From Russula earlei (taxonomy: Eukaryota; Basidiomycota; Agaricomycetes; Russulales; Russulaceae), in NCBI GenBank assembly GCA_025769875.1, contig JAGFNK010000047.1, positions 119,430 through 183,429 of the forward strand: a stretch of DNA of 64,000 nucleotides, read 5' to 3'. Below, one piece after another: positions 1 through 10,474 of this stretch (positions are counted from its first letter, which is position 1; every line of letters starts with the position of its first letter). Under the pieces are notes generated by a model. The model did no database searches. It saw nothing but the letters and a program-made list of their open reading frames with translations, and was not told the origin of the DNA. The translations under genes were made by a program, and so were the position numbers.

Positions 1-193
1 ACCTTAGTTCTAATATAAATACAAAAGAAGAAATACAAATGTCTTCTAATTTAAATTCCAGTAATTGATACAAAGAAATTGAAACAAACCAAATTATCGA
101 TATTGAAAACAATAGATCAAATATTGGAAATAATGAAAAAATAGAAACTCCATTTTATTTAAATCCATATTTTATTATTGCTTTATCAATGTC
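1..193 (+). other. AT-rich edge fragment, open if TGA is read as Trp
   Basis: This stretch is strikingly A+T-rich compared with everything to its right and ends abruptly where the transposase relic begins. The frame starting at base 3 has no TAA or TAG over its whole length and a single TGA (66-68). If TGA means tryptophan, as in fungal mitochondria, it encodes an Asn/Ile/Glu-rich peptide (for example NWYKEIETNQ). I do not recognise the protein. It could be a nuclear copy of mitochondrial or mitochondrial-plasmid DNA, or simply a decayed AT-rich repeat. Only about 64 codons are visible, so the open frame alone is weak evidence. Confidence 0.35.
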
Positions 194-880
194 TCATGTC
201 AGGCATGCAGCCATCTTGGAGACAGAATGATGGTGGAACCACCTCTTCAGCTCCTGAAACACATTCAATAACTGTAACCAGCTCCAGATTATCACTTTGG
301 AGGTGATATTTAGTCTGCTGGCTCTTGAGATAGTAGTGTTTCCTTCCACTCTTTTTTCAACCACCTCCCATCTGTATCCCCTTCTCATCCATATTCCAGA
401 TGTGTTCTGGGGGGATCCCACCAGGGAAACTTGCATGGAGCCCTTCTAGCTTCTTAAAGTAGTCACCAATGACTGTTTTATTGAAGTTCTTGGTGCATTT
501 TGGATCAAGTCATACAAGCTTTGCAGAGCACAGATCTGGATGTCATTTGGCTAGGTTTCTGTGCCATCTCTTTGACACATTCTTGTCCAAGATTGCAGAA
601 GCCTCTGCTTGGATCTCCTTTGCGGTATAAGGTGCACCCATTAATGCTTGTTGCTTGACCCAATGGATAAGTGCTGCTTCTTGTGGAACATCAAGCAGTT
701 GCCTTTTGGCAGCTCCTTCAGCATGACTTGCATGGCAGCCCTTGGCATGATCTGTCAGAGTTGAGAGTGGGTTCTGGGTTTCCTGTTAAGTAGAAGTGAT
801 ATGAATGTTCCAGTGCAACTTACTCCTGTGTCCCTTGCAGCAGCTCTAAACAATTTATATCTCCCTGAGTTGATGCCTTG
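190..880 (-). pseudogene. Fot1/pogo-type (DDE_1) transposase relic
   Basis: Read on the minus strand, this gives a recognisable piece of a pogo/Fot1-like DDE transposase. An N-terminal segment (NSGRYKLFRAAARDTG) is followed by an apparent short GT-AG intron. Then come the CENP-B-like DNA-binding part (VPQEAALIHWVKQQ, YTAKEIQAEASAIL, NVSKRWHRNLAK) and the start of the catalytic domain with the first Asp in IPPEHIWNMDEKGIQMGG, continuing to ELVTVIECVSGAEEVVPP. The remaining catalytic residues are missing because the copy is cut at about 190. Three in-frame stops, all TGA (543-545, 510-512, 357-359), sit where arginine, glycine and tryptophan codons are expected, which fits C-to-T decay. It is dead. 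Confidence 0.85.
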
Positions 881-2124
881 GATTGCTGCTTAGATGTTGT
901 TTTTGTAGTTTGGGTCATTTGTATGCTTATCTTGCTGGTGTGTTGTTTTCTGTCTCACAGGTGGCATGGTTTAACAGTCAACAGAGACACAATGCAATAT
1001 GCGAACTCCATTCATGCTAGCGCACTAGCATGTTGTGTTGCATTGTGCTACTATCAACATGTACAGTATGTGTGCTGCTATAGATAAGATGTCATTAAGT
1101 TAATTGGTCATTTTCTTTTATGTCTATAGCTTGCTGTGATCACCAGATCCATATCTAACCTATTTTGGAACCATAGAAACTCCAATGTGGCATTGGACAG
1201 CAGGCATGACTGACTGCTATTTCTTTGATCTCAATGAACCACAAAGGCTTTCAGCAAAAAAATATAATATATTGGATACATTAAGATACAGTATAGCAAG
1301 TGCTATAAGAAGTTTTATGCTGATTGAGCTTGAATTGAGGGATCTCAAGTGTCCAAACAAGGGTGCCCATCCAAACTACATGGTAGGGTTAGTACCACTC
1401 TTCAAAGGTGATGGAGTCATGTACACACAATGGAAACCTAAATTTGGTGGATTTCTCTCCACCAGAGGCCATGATGTGTGAAGCACCTTTGTGGTGTGCT
1501 CCCAGATCTGAAAGGACCAAAAACCAAATTTTGGAAAACCCCTCTTTGTAGGGGGACTTTACTCAGTTGACAGGTTGGCTTGATCACACAGCAGGCTTGC
1601 AAGCTGCAGATCACATACAAAGCAAAAAGGCTAAAAATTTAATTTAATGCATTGTCTAACTATCTCACATCTGTAATTACAGCAAGTGTGTCTTAAGGAC
1701 ACAGTGGAGCTCATGAGATGCAAGCTCAATGCCTCAGCCAAAGGCCACAAAGGCAAAAATTGTCTCAGATATTTTGATATTGTCTTAGTAACCTATGATA
1801 CACATTTATGGGTAGCATATATACAAGAAATGTATTTAAAGAGGCTCAAAATGAGCCAACAAAATAGTGCATTGTGGTGTATCATTTCCCCAAAACACCT
1901 CCTGCATGCCACCTTTGATCCACATTCCCATGTGCTGATTGCCATGTCCTTAGACTTTCTTCTAAAACTTTTCACTAAAATTAGAGTGAAGCATTCAAAG
2001 TAAATGGCCTAATGGAAATCATAAAAGGGACATACTCAAAACTGGACCCCAGCAATGACCCAAGCAGCTTCACCATGACCTTGCACTTGCCATTTTTGGA
2101 TGTCATTTCAAGTGTGAAATTAAA
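881..2124. other. CpG-poor non-coding repeat debris
   Basis: No reading frame here resembles a protein I know. The stretch is rich in TG and CA and poor in CG, like the transposase relic beside it, which suggests old methylated repeat sequence. A 98-codon frame at 1185-1481 shows no recognisable domain. Confidence 0.5.
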
Positions 2125-2720
2125 ACTGCTATATCTCAACAGTTTCCCAACAGATTGCTTTGAAACTTTGATAGTAGAACCTTACATACTGTATCTAGGT
2201 GCAGCTAAAATATGGGAGCCTAATATTCAGTTCTTGAAATGTCAATTTTTGGAGTGGAAATTTTTGAACTGCCATATCTCAACTGATTCTCAATTGATTG
2301 ACTTGAAACTTCAACAGTGGGATCTCAAGTATTGTATTTAGGTGCAGCCCAAGAGTTGGGGTCCAATTCTTAGTTCTTGAAGTTTTGATTTTTGGGTGTG
2401 AACTGAGTGCAACATTTCAAACTGCCATATCTCAACCATTTCTCCATAGATTGCCTTGAAACTTGGACAGTGGGATCTCATGTACTGTATCTAGGTGCAT
2501 GCCAAGATCTGGTGTCTAATTATTAGTTCTTGAAGTTTTGATTTTTGGGTGTAGATCTGCATGCAAAATTTCAAACTGCAATATCTCAACCATTTCTCCA
2601 TGGATTGCCTTGAAACTTGAACAGTAGAACCTCATGTACTGTATCCAGATGCAGCCAATCATGGGTTTCACTGCTTGAATTTGTACAATTGGGGTGCTGA
2701 CCCCAAGCATGATAAGATTA
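2125..2720. repeat. Tandem repeat, about four diverged units of 143-154 bp
   Basis: The phrase actgc(c/t/a)atatctcaac recurs at about 2125, 2268, 2421 and 2575, giving spacings of 143, 153 and 154 bp. Each occurrence is followed by matching text (ttgccttgaaactt, then ctgtatctaggtgca). Units share most positions but have diverged by substitutions and small indels. The unit length is near nucleosomal, but no function can be inferred from the sequence. Confidence 0.8.
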
Positions 2721-3720
2721 CATTATCCCTACAGCTGAACACATGATATGATATGACTATTTACAACTGTAGTGCATGAGAAGTGCATACTTGAGTTCAT
2801 GGGGCCAACCTATTGAAAATATGAATATGCAGTGTGTGTGATTAGATAGCAGCAGATTATAAGATTGCAGGCAGATCTATCACACAGTAGTTCAGTTTGG
2901 TTGACACAAAACTGAAGTGATCTATGTACTTTGTGGCATTCTTAAGTACCTGAGACTGCCACCAACTACAGTACAGCTAACTATCATCATGGATCACTAA
3001 GTATGTCCAAGGATCAGTGGTAATTAGCTACCAATTGTTCTAAATCACCTTGTATTACCTAGATAAGATTAAGCAAGGCTGCTTTAAGCAAGGCATGAGT
3101 TCACTGCACATACATGATATAACAAAGTAATGTACCTCAGTATTGCATGCATAAGCAATCACTGACAATTTGAGCATTCAAAGGTAAATCACAGCTGATC
3201 GTCAGCCACATAATCTACAAGATGAGATGTAAACTATCTGAATCACTAAGTAGGATCACATCATAAATGTTGCCCTTGCATACACACACTCAACATTATT
3301 CACCTGCAATCCAATCTCAATCACACATGCAATCTTATGTGGGCGATCACAACAGTGCGCGGCCTAGCGATGGATGCAGAAGAATCTTTTCCACTGGCTC
3401 GCGTAGCTGTTGCGTGCCCTTCCTGTTCCTTGTTCTCTCCTCCGTGTCACACAGAGATATGATGTATTGTCGTGATGTATCACGCCTGCACTGACATACA
3501 TGCATATTTGATGCAATGTCCTTATGTGTGTGGGTGCCTCAAGAACTGCGCGATGTCGTTTATGAGCGTGAGTGCGCACTTGGAACAATCCTCCACAGAT
3601 GACGGGAGCTGTTTTCTGCATTCGGTTCAATCCGTCATGAAGATGAGGGACGGTAACAAGGGTTCTGGGAGCGATATAATGACAACGCACAGAGGCTAGA
3701 CGATACCAGATATAAAGAAC
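2721..3720. other. Intergenic; right half is the conserved 3' flank of F-box subgroup A
   Basis: Bases 2721-3300 show no gene. From about 3440 to 3690 the sequence matches the segments downstream of two other F-box genes (about 52410-52720 and 56090-56380). Shared landmarks include tatgatgtat...cctgcactgacatacatg, gtgtgggtgcctcaagaactgcg and a later ctgttttctgcattcggttcaa-type segment. This block was therefore duplicated together with F-box copies 1, 5 and 6. Confidence 0.7.
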
Positions 3721-5162
3721 TCATCCATCACGAGTTGCTGACAGAAAAGACTCGTTTTTTCCCCGGTCACCCCAAGGGTTGACGGCCACAGGGTGACCAG
3801 AGAGTTGTCGCGCGGCGACGAATCCCTCAATAAATTTCGGAATGGGTTCCAATGGCCGGAGGCCGCTCAAGTAAATGTTCTGTAGCGCGGGCAGCACTTC
3901 TGTTACTTTTTCTTCGGCGAGCTCTTCCAGCGCTTGGCAGACAGGTGGCGCAACTTGATCGGACAGGCGCAGATCCTTCACAGCAGTGAACGGGTCGAGG
4001 AGTCTGAGCCATCGAGTGGTATTCATGTTCCGATGTGATTGTGAATCTGGAGGAACAGGATCCACGATGTTGAGCTGTACCAGAGTGGACAGGAGGGGTA
4101 AGGGTGAGCTGCAGAGTTGGACCAGCGATGTGAGCTGCCTATCCAGATCTACGCCGCCGATTGCCAAGGAGATCCTCGGAGACTTGTGTGTTTCTCCACC
4201 GTTAATGGCAAATCGGATCCCACGATGGGAGGTTTCCACACATGCTCGGTTGTATGTCTTGAACAATTCTGCGTGACTGATCCACTGGTGAAGTTGTGGA
4301 ACGACAAAGGTGAGCTCCATGTAAAACGTTACCCAGAGTTGGTTGAGAAGGGGAGCCTCGATTTGAACCAGCAAGTCCTCCAGGTACTCGTAAACGCCCC
4401 CGAACTCAAATTGGGTGAGAGCAGGGAGGACAGAGCGTGCGAGCAGAGGTCGAGGTCGACTTGCAGGATACCGCGGGGTTTGGAATTGAACGCAAAGGGC
4501 TTCAAGACGGGACATGACCGACAGGGCGGCGACCAGATCCTGGGGCGAAATGTAACCGGAATCGGGAATATTCCAAGGTCAAGACTGTCAAGGTGATCGG
4601 CTGACAAAAGTAGTCTCGGGATTCCTGGAAACGGACAATTTCCCAACCAGACTCGTCGCAGAAGTGGGACTGAACCGCCCAAGAACGAATCCGGAAGGGA
4701 CGACACCGTATCTTCTTCCACCCAGATGTCAAGACCTTTCAGCTGCGGGAACGGTTTCTGCATCGCGGCTGCGAATCTTTCCCAATGTGAAGACGGAATG
4801 CGGAGCAAGGTGATTTCACATATGCGATGGTGGAACTCCGACTCGAGGAAGGCAGTTATGTTTCCCCAGTGAGGTTCGATGTCTGATATGCTGACTGGAT
4901 CAGTCGTGCTTATCACCACCGGCAAGACTGGCCAGATGTCCAGCATCTCGGACATCGGCCTTTTTCCTGTGTAAACAAGTCGCAGGTTGAGGTGACGTGG
5001 GGATGCAAACACGATATTTCGCCATCTTTGACACACGTGCACCAGTGTGCGCCATTCACATGACCACATTGCCGAGACATCCACGTAGAAATAGAATATT
5101 TTGACAAGGACATCGTCGGGGAGTGTGCCCATGGTCACCCGATCTAAAATCCGACCTGTCAT
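3721..5162 (-). pseudogene. F-box protein, copy 1 (single-base frameshift)
   Basis: An F-box at the N-terminus (GTLPDDVLVKIFYFYV, then TLVHVCQRWRNIVFASPR) is followed by the long leucine-rich region of this agaricomycete family: LDIWPVLPVVI, LPDSFLGGSVPLLRRV, EYLEDLLVQIEAPLL, CQALEELAEEKVTEVLPALQNI. Such proteins are presumed substrate adaptors of SCF ubiquitin ligases. The frame breaks at about 4575, where the family has ccaaag and this copy has ccaag on the plus strand. Adding the missing base gives 481 codons from the ATG at 5162, identical to copy 6. It is either a recent pseudogene or an assembly error. The 3' flank and C-terminus (AVNPW) place it with copies 5 and 6. Confidence 0.85.
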
Positions 5163-6197
5163 TAGTCGTTGTGGAGGCTGAGCAGAAAAGACACACCCTG
5201 CGGACGTGCGCGATGACTTCCTTTCCACGAGCCTTCAGAGGAACCACCTTGCGGAAGAGGACTACATGCGACTTGGTTAACTCGGAAATGATGACGCGGA
5301 TGACGCTCGGCATACATGTGAATGCTCATCAGTAGCGTTTGGAGACGAGGTGAAATTAACCATCGATATCGAGGAGTGATGAAGGCTCCGAGGCGCCCGT
5401 CTCCCACGCCCTGTACAGCCTCACACCACCGGTTGGTACTGCAGGAAACGGGTGATCGGGTGCCGTGCAAGGTCTGTAAGCTACTACGCATCGGTATTCA
5501 AGTGCCAGCCCTGTGTTTTGTTGGTGTTTCGCTGCTGACTTCCTTTCAACCTCGATTGCACACCACCTCCCTCTACGCGAGTGGCAAGAGTCGAGCCTAT
5601 TCCAAGGCTGACTCGAAAGTTTCCAAGTACAGAGGATCGACATCACCGAAAAGGCCACGCGCTCGGTCTTGCGTTCCCTTCTCGTTCACCCTCCCTTCCT
5701 CTCCTTATCGTCAACGAACGCCACCCTTCCTATTGCACCATTCACTGCTCCCTCAAGAACCCCTGCCCTCAGTCCAGTCACACGAACTCAAGCGTGTCTT
5801 TCGCGCGCGCTACAGGCGCAACAACTAGTACGAGGAGCCAGAGCGATTGGGGTGTTGGCGAACAAGCTCCTCAGATAGGTACTTTTACTTTTCACATGTG
5901 AGACATTGAGCAAAACGGATTGGAGGCCAAGATGAAATAACATATTTCGGGGACAAAAGGAGTGAGACACATATATGCTTTTCCTTGAGCCACAGCGCCG
6001 AGTTTGCAATCTGAGTGCACAAATTCCTGATCATGCGCATTGAGCCTGCCCGATGCCTGAGGGGGCATCCAAAATTTCAGCGTCGTCGGTGCTCATGGAT
6101 CTCTCGCGCGCACCCCTTAACCCACTCACATTGATGTTTTCAGATTGCAACACAGAGCCCCACGACGAAAAAATCGAACATTAGCCCCCTATCGTGA
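5163..6197. other. Intergenic, with conserved 5' flank of F-box genes
   Basis: The first 180 bases match sequence upstream of F-box copies 6 and 7: gctgagcagaaaag, gatgacttcctttccacgag, ttcagagg, accttgc. This marks a shared 5' leader or promoter. The rest has several overlapping open frames with no recognisable protein and no shared start, so I call no gene. Confidence 0.6.
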
Positions 6198-8166
6198 TTA
6201 CACGCGCATGTGCGAGTATGCGATTCCCTTCTCCTTGAGAAGGTTCTCGATGAGCTTCATGCCCTCAAGAACCTTTTCCTCCTCGAGACGTCTGCCGACG
6301 ATCTGTACTCCGACCGGCAGACCGTGCATGTCGTCCGCGTCGTAGCACAAGTACGCATCTCTCTCGACCTTGTTCCGTGGCGTGAACGACGGCGCGAGTG
6401 TATCCAGCGCGCAGTCCACACGCGTGATGGGCATAACGCCCGCGGAGTAGTCGAGCTGCGGTCATCAGAATCAGCCTCAACATACGCTCACGATAGTTAA
6501 GGAGGGAGGGAGTGAGTGAACGTGACACCAACGATGTTGAACAAGAACGTATACCCGCAGGCCTTCCACAAACGCCGACCGTCACCATGTCTCATCGCCG
6601 GGAGCGCGTTGGGCGCCGTCAGCACGAGGTCGAGTCCTTCGAGTCGCCAGTAGTCGAACCACTCCGCACGATAGTCCTCACGCTGCCCGACGAGGGCGTA
6701 GAACTCCTGGCAGTTCTTCACGTGCCAGCCCTCGACGAGCGAAGCGTAGACAGCGTCGCGGAGGACGTGGCGGTGGAACCAGGCGTAAAGCTTCATCAGG
6801 ATTCGGGGAAGGCGAAGCGCGAATAGCCCGGCTGCCACGCCGGGGTCGTTAGACTCGCACCAGCGGAGAGGTGAGGAGCCTGTCACGACTGAAGGAAGGT
6901 TCGGTCGACAGCGCAGCCAAGTTGAGAAAAGTGCGCACACGCATTAGCCATGAGTTGCGATCCGATTTGTAGAGCCTTGAGTGGACTGGGAGGGTCGCTG
7001 AATGAAAAAGATCTAAGTTCAAAGGGCCAATGAAGCCAGTTTAGAAAACAAACATAGTTATGATATCGTGTCCGTCCTCCTCCAGAAGGGATGTCACAAT
7101 TTGCAATGCTCGCTTGCACGGTGGAGAAGGTGTTACAACACCTGTCGGAGGCACTTGATCAAGTCTCGGGGAGAGTAGAAGGGCATGAATCCCGAACCAT
7201 CATCCCACAGGATACCCACCCTCATCTTCTCGGGGAGGTTAACAGTTCGCCAGGATAGGGGAACGCACTTTGAAAAACATCAATAATGCCCCACCCTTTA
7301 TCAAAAGGGGCGCGATATACGTAAGGATCGTACTCCCAGGGTTTCATACCCACAATAGCGCGCCAAAATGTCTCTAAATCTTCCAAGGTCCTTGTCATGG
7401 GAGAATAAACGGGTGGGACGCCCTCTTGTCCGACCAAGGAAGTTGAGTTTCCATCCTTCGGAAAGCGATGCGTGGACGCCTTGATGGTATAGATGCCGCA
7501 GTAATGAGCAGGGATGCGAACAGAGCCCGCCACATCAGTCCCGATACCCAGTCTGGAACCACCAAATGCAAGGAGCGAAGCTTCGCCACCCGTAGACCCG
7601 CCAGGAGAGTGTCGAGCAGAGTAAGGGTTTGTTGACCTCCCCCAAACATCGGAGGACGATTCAAAGGAAAGCAGAGTAATCGGGACATTCGTTTTGACGA
7701 ACGGGTAGGCACCGGCATCACGCAGGAGCCGAACAATCGCAGCGTCCTTCTGATAAGGGACCAGCCTGGAAGGACTGGAATATCCGATGCATGAGGCGAA
7801 TCCGGCGACACCCACAGTGTCTTTCAGACTGACAGGCATCCCAGCCAGGGAACCCGCCCTGTTGCATTCCTTCGCCAACGCCTGTGCCTTGGATATCATC
7901 ACTTCGGTTATGCAGTTTGTTTTCCGATGGGCGTACAAGGCCTTTTTGCTGTACGCAAGCAGAACATGCTCTGGGTCGAGGTCTCCACTTTGAACCTCGG
8001 CGACCAAGGACGCGACGTGATGAGTGATGATTTGCTGGTCCCTCAGAGTGAGGGCAGCATGAAATTCGGTGGGCAAGCCATTGATACGATCTTCGCGTTC
8101 TTTTTGCTTGGCGCGGCTGGGAATAAAACGGTTAAGAACGATGTTGCACGCTCTCTGACGTCTCAT
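6198..8166 (-). CDS. Amidase-signature family hydrolase (acetamidase-like)
   Basis: Six exons: 8166-7321, 7267-7198, 7141-7054, 6997-6939, 6888-6533 and 6455-6198. The introns are 53, 56, 56, 50 and 77 nt, all GT-AG. The spliced length is 1677 nt, exactly 559 codons (558 aa), normal for fungal acetamidases. The catalytic triad is visible: Lys115 in PVSLKDTVGVAG, Ser191 in SPGGSTGGEA and Ser215 in GTDVAGSVRIPA. Spacings of 76 and 24 residues agree with the family. Later blocks TVNLPEKMRVGILWDDG, LRWCESNDPGV, EGWHVKNCQEFYALV and MHGLPVGVQIVGRRLEEEKV complete the domain. It should hydrolyse a small amide to acid and ammonia in the cytosol; the substrate is unknown. It diverges from mob4 with 138 bp between start codons. 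No lesion seen. Confidence 0.93.
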
Positions 8167-8304
8167 AATGGGCTGACCACGCTCTCCGGTGTGCCAGATA
8201 AGAAAACGCCATGGGAGTGTTCAAGAAATGAGGGGTGAGGCCGCATGACCCTTTTATGGAATGTGCCAGGCTGCCTTCCCCCTCCGCCCTCCGCCTCCCC
8301 CACC
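8167..8304. promoter_or_regulatory. Bidirectional promoter between amidase and mob4-like gene
   Basis: Only 138 bases separate the divergent start codons. The segment contains AGATAAG at 8196-8202, a perfect match to the HGATAR site bound by fungal GATA factors such as AreA/Nit2. No TATA box is apparent. The mob4-like ATG lies in a good context (cacc ATG g). GATA control of the amidase is an inference from acetamidase genes in ascomycetes. Confidence 0.5.
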
Positions 8305-9739
8305 ATGGCCAACGTCCAACGCCCGCTAAAAGGATCGAGGATATCCACATTTTATCCCGTAAAATCACTTCCACCCCTCACTGCATTGGACAGCGCCTTC
8401 CAGCTTCAGGAATTCATATCACTGACCATTCGCTCAAACATACACGACGTGTCGGCAATAATCTCAGTCCCGGATTCACGAGGCAATACGGAAGGCGCCA
8501 TTGATGATAGCAACTCTGCATTGAGTGAGGAGGCCGATGGAGACAAGGACACGAGGAGCGAATTCGCTGTTGACGAGGCGTGTTGGATTTACGAGCAGCT
8601 GCGGTACGCCCCGTTCCACCGCGCGTCGACTAGAACTTATCGTAACTCCTCCTAGACGACTTGCGCAGGATCTCTCCCATCCCTTGATCACCATGTTGCA
8701 GCAGGAATGCACGCGTGCTACTTGCCCCGAGATGAAGGCTGGCGAATGGATGTATCTGTGTGTGGCACATGGCAATGACGGCGCAATGGAGGCGAGTTTC
8801 CTCATTTTCATTGGCGAACAACGTCGTCTCTGATCATCGCTGCAGCAATGTTGTGCCATAGACTACATTTTACACACCGTGGACAGCGCAACGGCGCTCC
8901 TTAACTCACCTCGGGCCTTCCCATCACGGTACGCGCTGCCGCACGAGCACCTGCATTCCCTTTTTGCGTCGTTTTTGAAGCTTTCTCCTTCTCGCAGGAT
9001 CAACATCCCTCCTCCTTCCCATCGTCACTTTGGCTCGCTTGCCCGCCGCCTTGGGCGCATCTTCGCTCACGCCTACTTCCATCACCGCGAAGTGTTCGAA
9101 CAGGCCGAAGCGGAATCGTCGCTCTACGCCCGCTTCCTCGCGCTCACGTGCAAGTTCGACCTTGTTCCTCCCGAGTTTCTCATCATCCCCACGCCGTCTG
9201 GTATTTCCGATGATCCCGAACCTCCTCGTCTCCTCGCCGCTGCCGTGGACCCGCAGCAGCACCACTCCGGGTCGGACGACGAAGGCGACGACCGCGGGCG
9301 CGGAACACACCGGGGCTTGGGCATGGACATCTTGGGCGGAATCGATCGCAACCCGAGCCCACGCAAGGGCCGCAATCGCACCGGTACGATGATCTTCAGC
9401 GAGGCGCACATCATGGCGGAGGAGCTGGGCAAGGGCGCCGGTTCGCCCAGTCCGGAGCGCGAGCCGGCCGCTCATGCATCCTCGGCGTCGACCGATGCGC
9501 CCGAAACGGAGGGCGACTTTGTGCGCGTAGACGTCTCAAGCCGCGTTGAGGAAGAGGAACTCTCCGAGGAGCAGCACCGGAGTCACTTTGACCTGCCAAC
9601 TGAGGACCACCACTCTGGCGCGTATGACCTGGACCGTCTGGAGACGGAAGGGGAACACATGTCCGCGCTTTCTGATGTGCGCGCACACGTAGAAGCCATC
9701 CAGGACCAGGACCATCAAGCACCGGAACAGGACGTCACG

Positions 9740-9774
<35 letters not shown>

Positions 9775-10066
9775 AGGCACGGTGGCGGAGCATGCCGACG
9801 AGGCTCCGGAACACGAACATGACGTCACCTCTGCGCACGAGGCCTCCGGCACCACCATCATCGAGCTGTCGCCTGCTGACGAGATCGACTCGGTGGAGGA
9901 AGATGCACAGGAGGAGGACCTGACAGAGGCGGTGGTGGAGCCTCACGATGACGAAGACGGTGATGACGGTGATGATGATGAGGACGATGACGACGCTGCC
10001 GACGCCCGGGAAGTGGCCGAGCAAATCGCCTCGGAAGGGCCGCAGGAACAACCGGATGGGGCATAG
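8305..10066 (+). CDS. Mob4/phocein-like protein with long acidic C-terminus
   Basis: Four exons: 8305-8603, 8656-8791, 8846-8928 and 8998-10066. The introns are 52, 54 and 69 nt, and the spliced frame is 1587 nt (528 aa). The Mob fold spans roughly residues 90-250. Zinc ligands are visible: Cys118 and Cys123 in QQECTRATCPEM, and His197 and His202 in IFAHAYFHHRE. AIDYILHTVDSATALLNS and FPSRINIPP resemble the phocein (Mob4) branch, part of the STRIPAK phosphatase-kinase complex, more than Mob1. Residues from about 290 to the end form an unusual acidic, probably disordered tail with a run of ten Asp and a second DDEDGDDGDDDEDDDD tract. Intron 2 appears to be GC-AG (GAG|GCGAGT). The gene is divergent from the amidase and convergent with the next gene. 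Confidence 0.93.
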
Positions 10067-10474
10067 GCGTACGCGGGGGTATTTATGTTCCCTTTTCACT
10101 TGATGTAACGCTGCTCCCAGTGGGCACTGTTTGAGAGTTGTTAAACCAACGTTGCTATGTACGCCATGGGAGGCCAATGTACGCAGCCGTTACATGGCCA
10201 CACTTGCGGCAAGCCCCCGCTGTCTGAGACTGCCACCAATGCCCCCCGATCTGTGGCTCGTCACACTATCATACAGCATGCAGAACGCTGCCATGCGTCG
10301 GGAAGAGTAAACTACAAGTCGAATAACAACAGCACACAGACATATATCCATCCACTGAAAACCAACCTCACCCAAACACGCTCAGCTTTCAGGCATCAAG
10401 CTAAAGTCGATGCAGCCAACGGAAACGCTATCTTGTGGATCTAGCGACCGGGATCAATATCGTGGCATAACGCA
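10067..10474. other. Shared 3' intergenic region of convergent genes
   Basis: This 408-base spacer lies between the stop codons of the mob4-like gene and the F-box gene. No convincing frame or repeat is seen, and no clear polyadenylation signal could be chosen. Confidence 0.6.

Noticed and set aside
2125..2720. CRISPR-like array
   Set aside because: The repeats are long, diverged and contiguous without unique spacers, in a eukaryotic context.
5322..5901. Overlapping plus-strand frames of 106-168 codons upstream of F-box copy 1
   Set aside because: No domain, no shared start and no splice pattern; composition alone explains them.
9411..10177. Long minus-strand frames opposite the mob4-like gene
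   Set aside because: They are antisense of the acidic GAC/GAG-rich tail, which cannot form stops on the other strand; the plus-strand exon model closes in frame.
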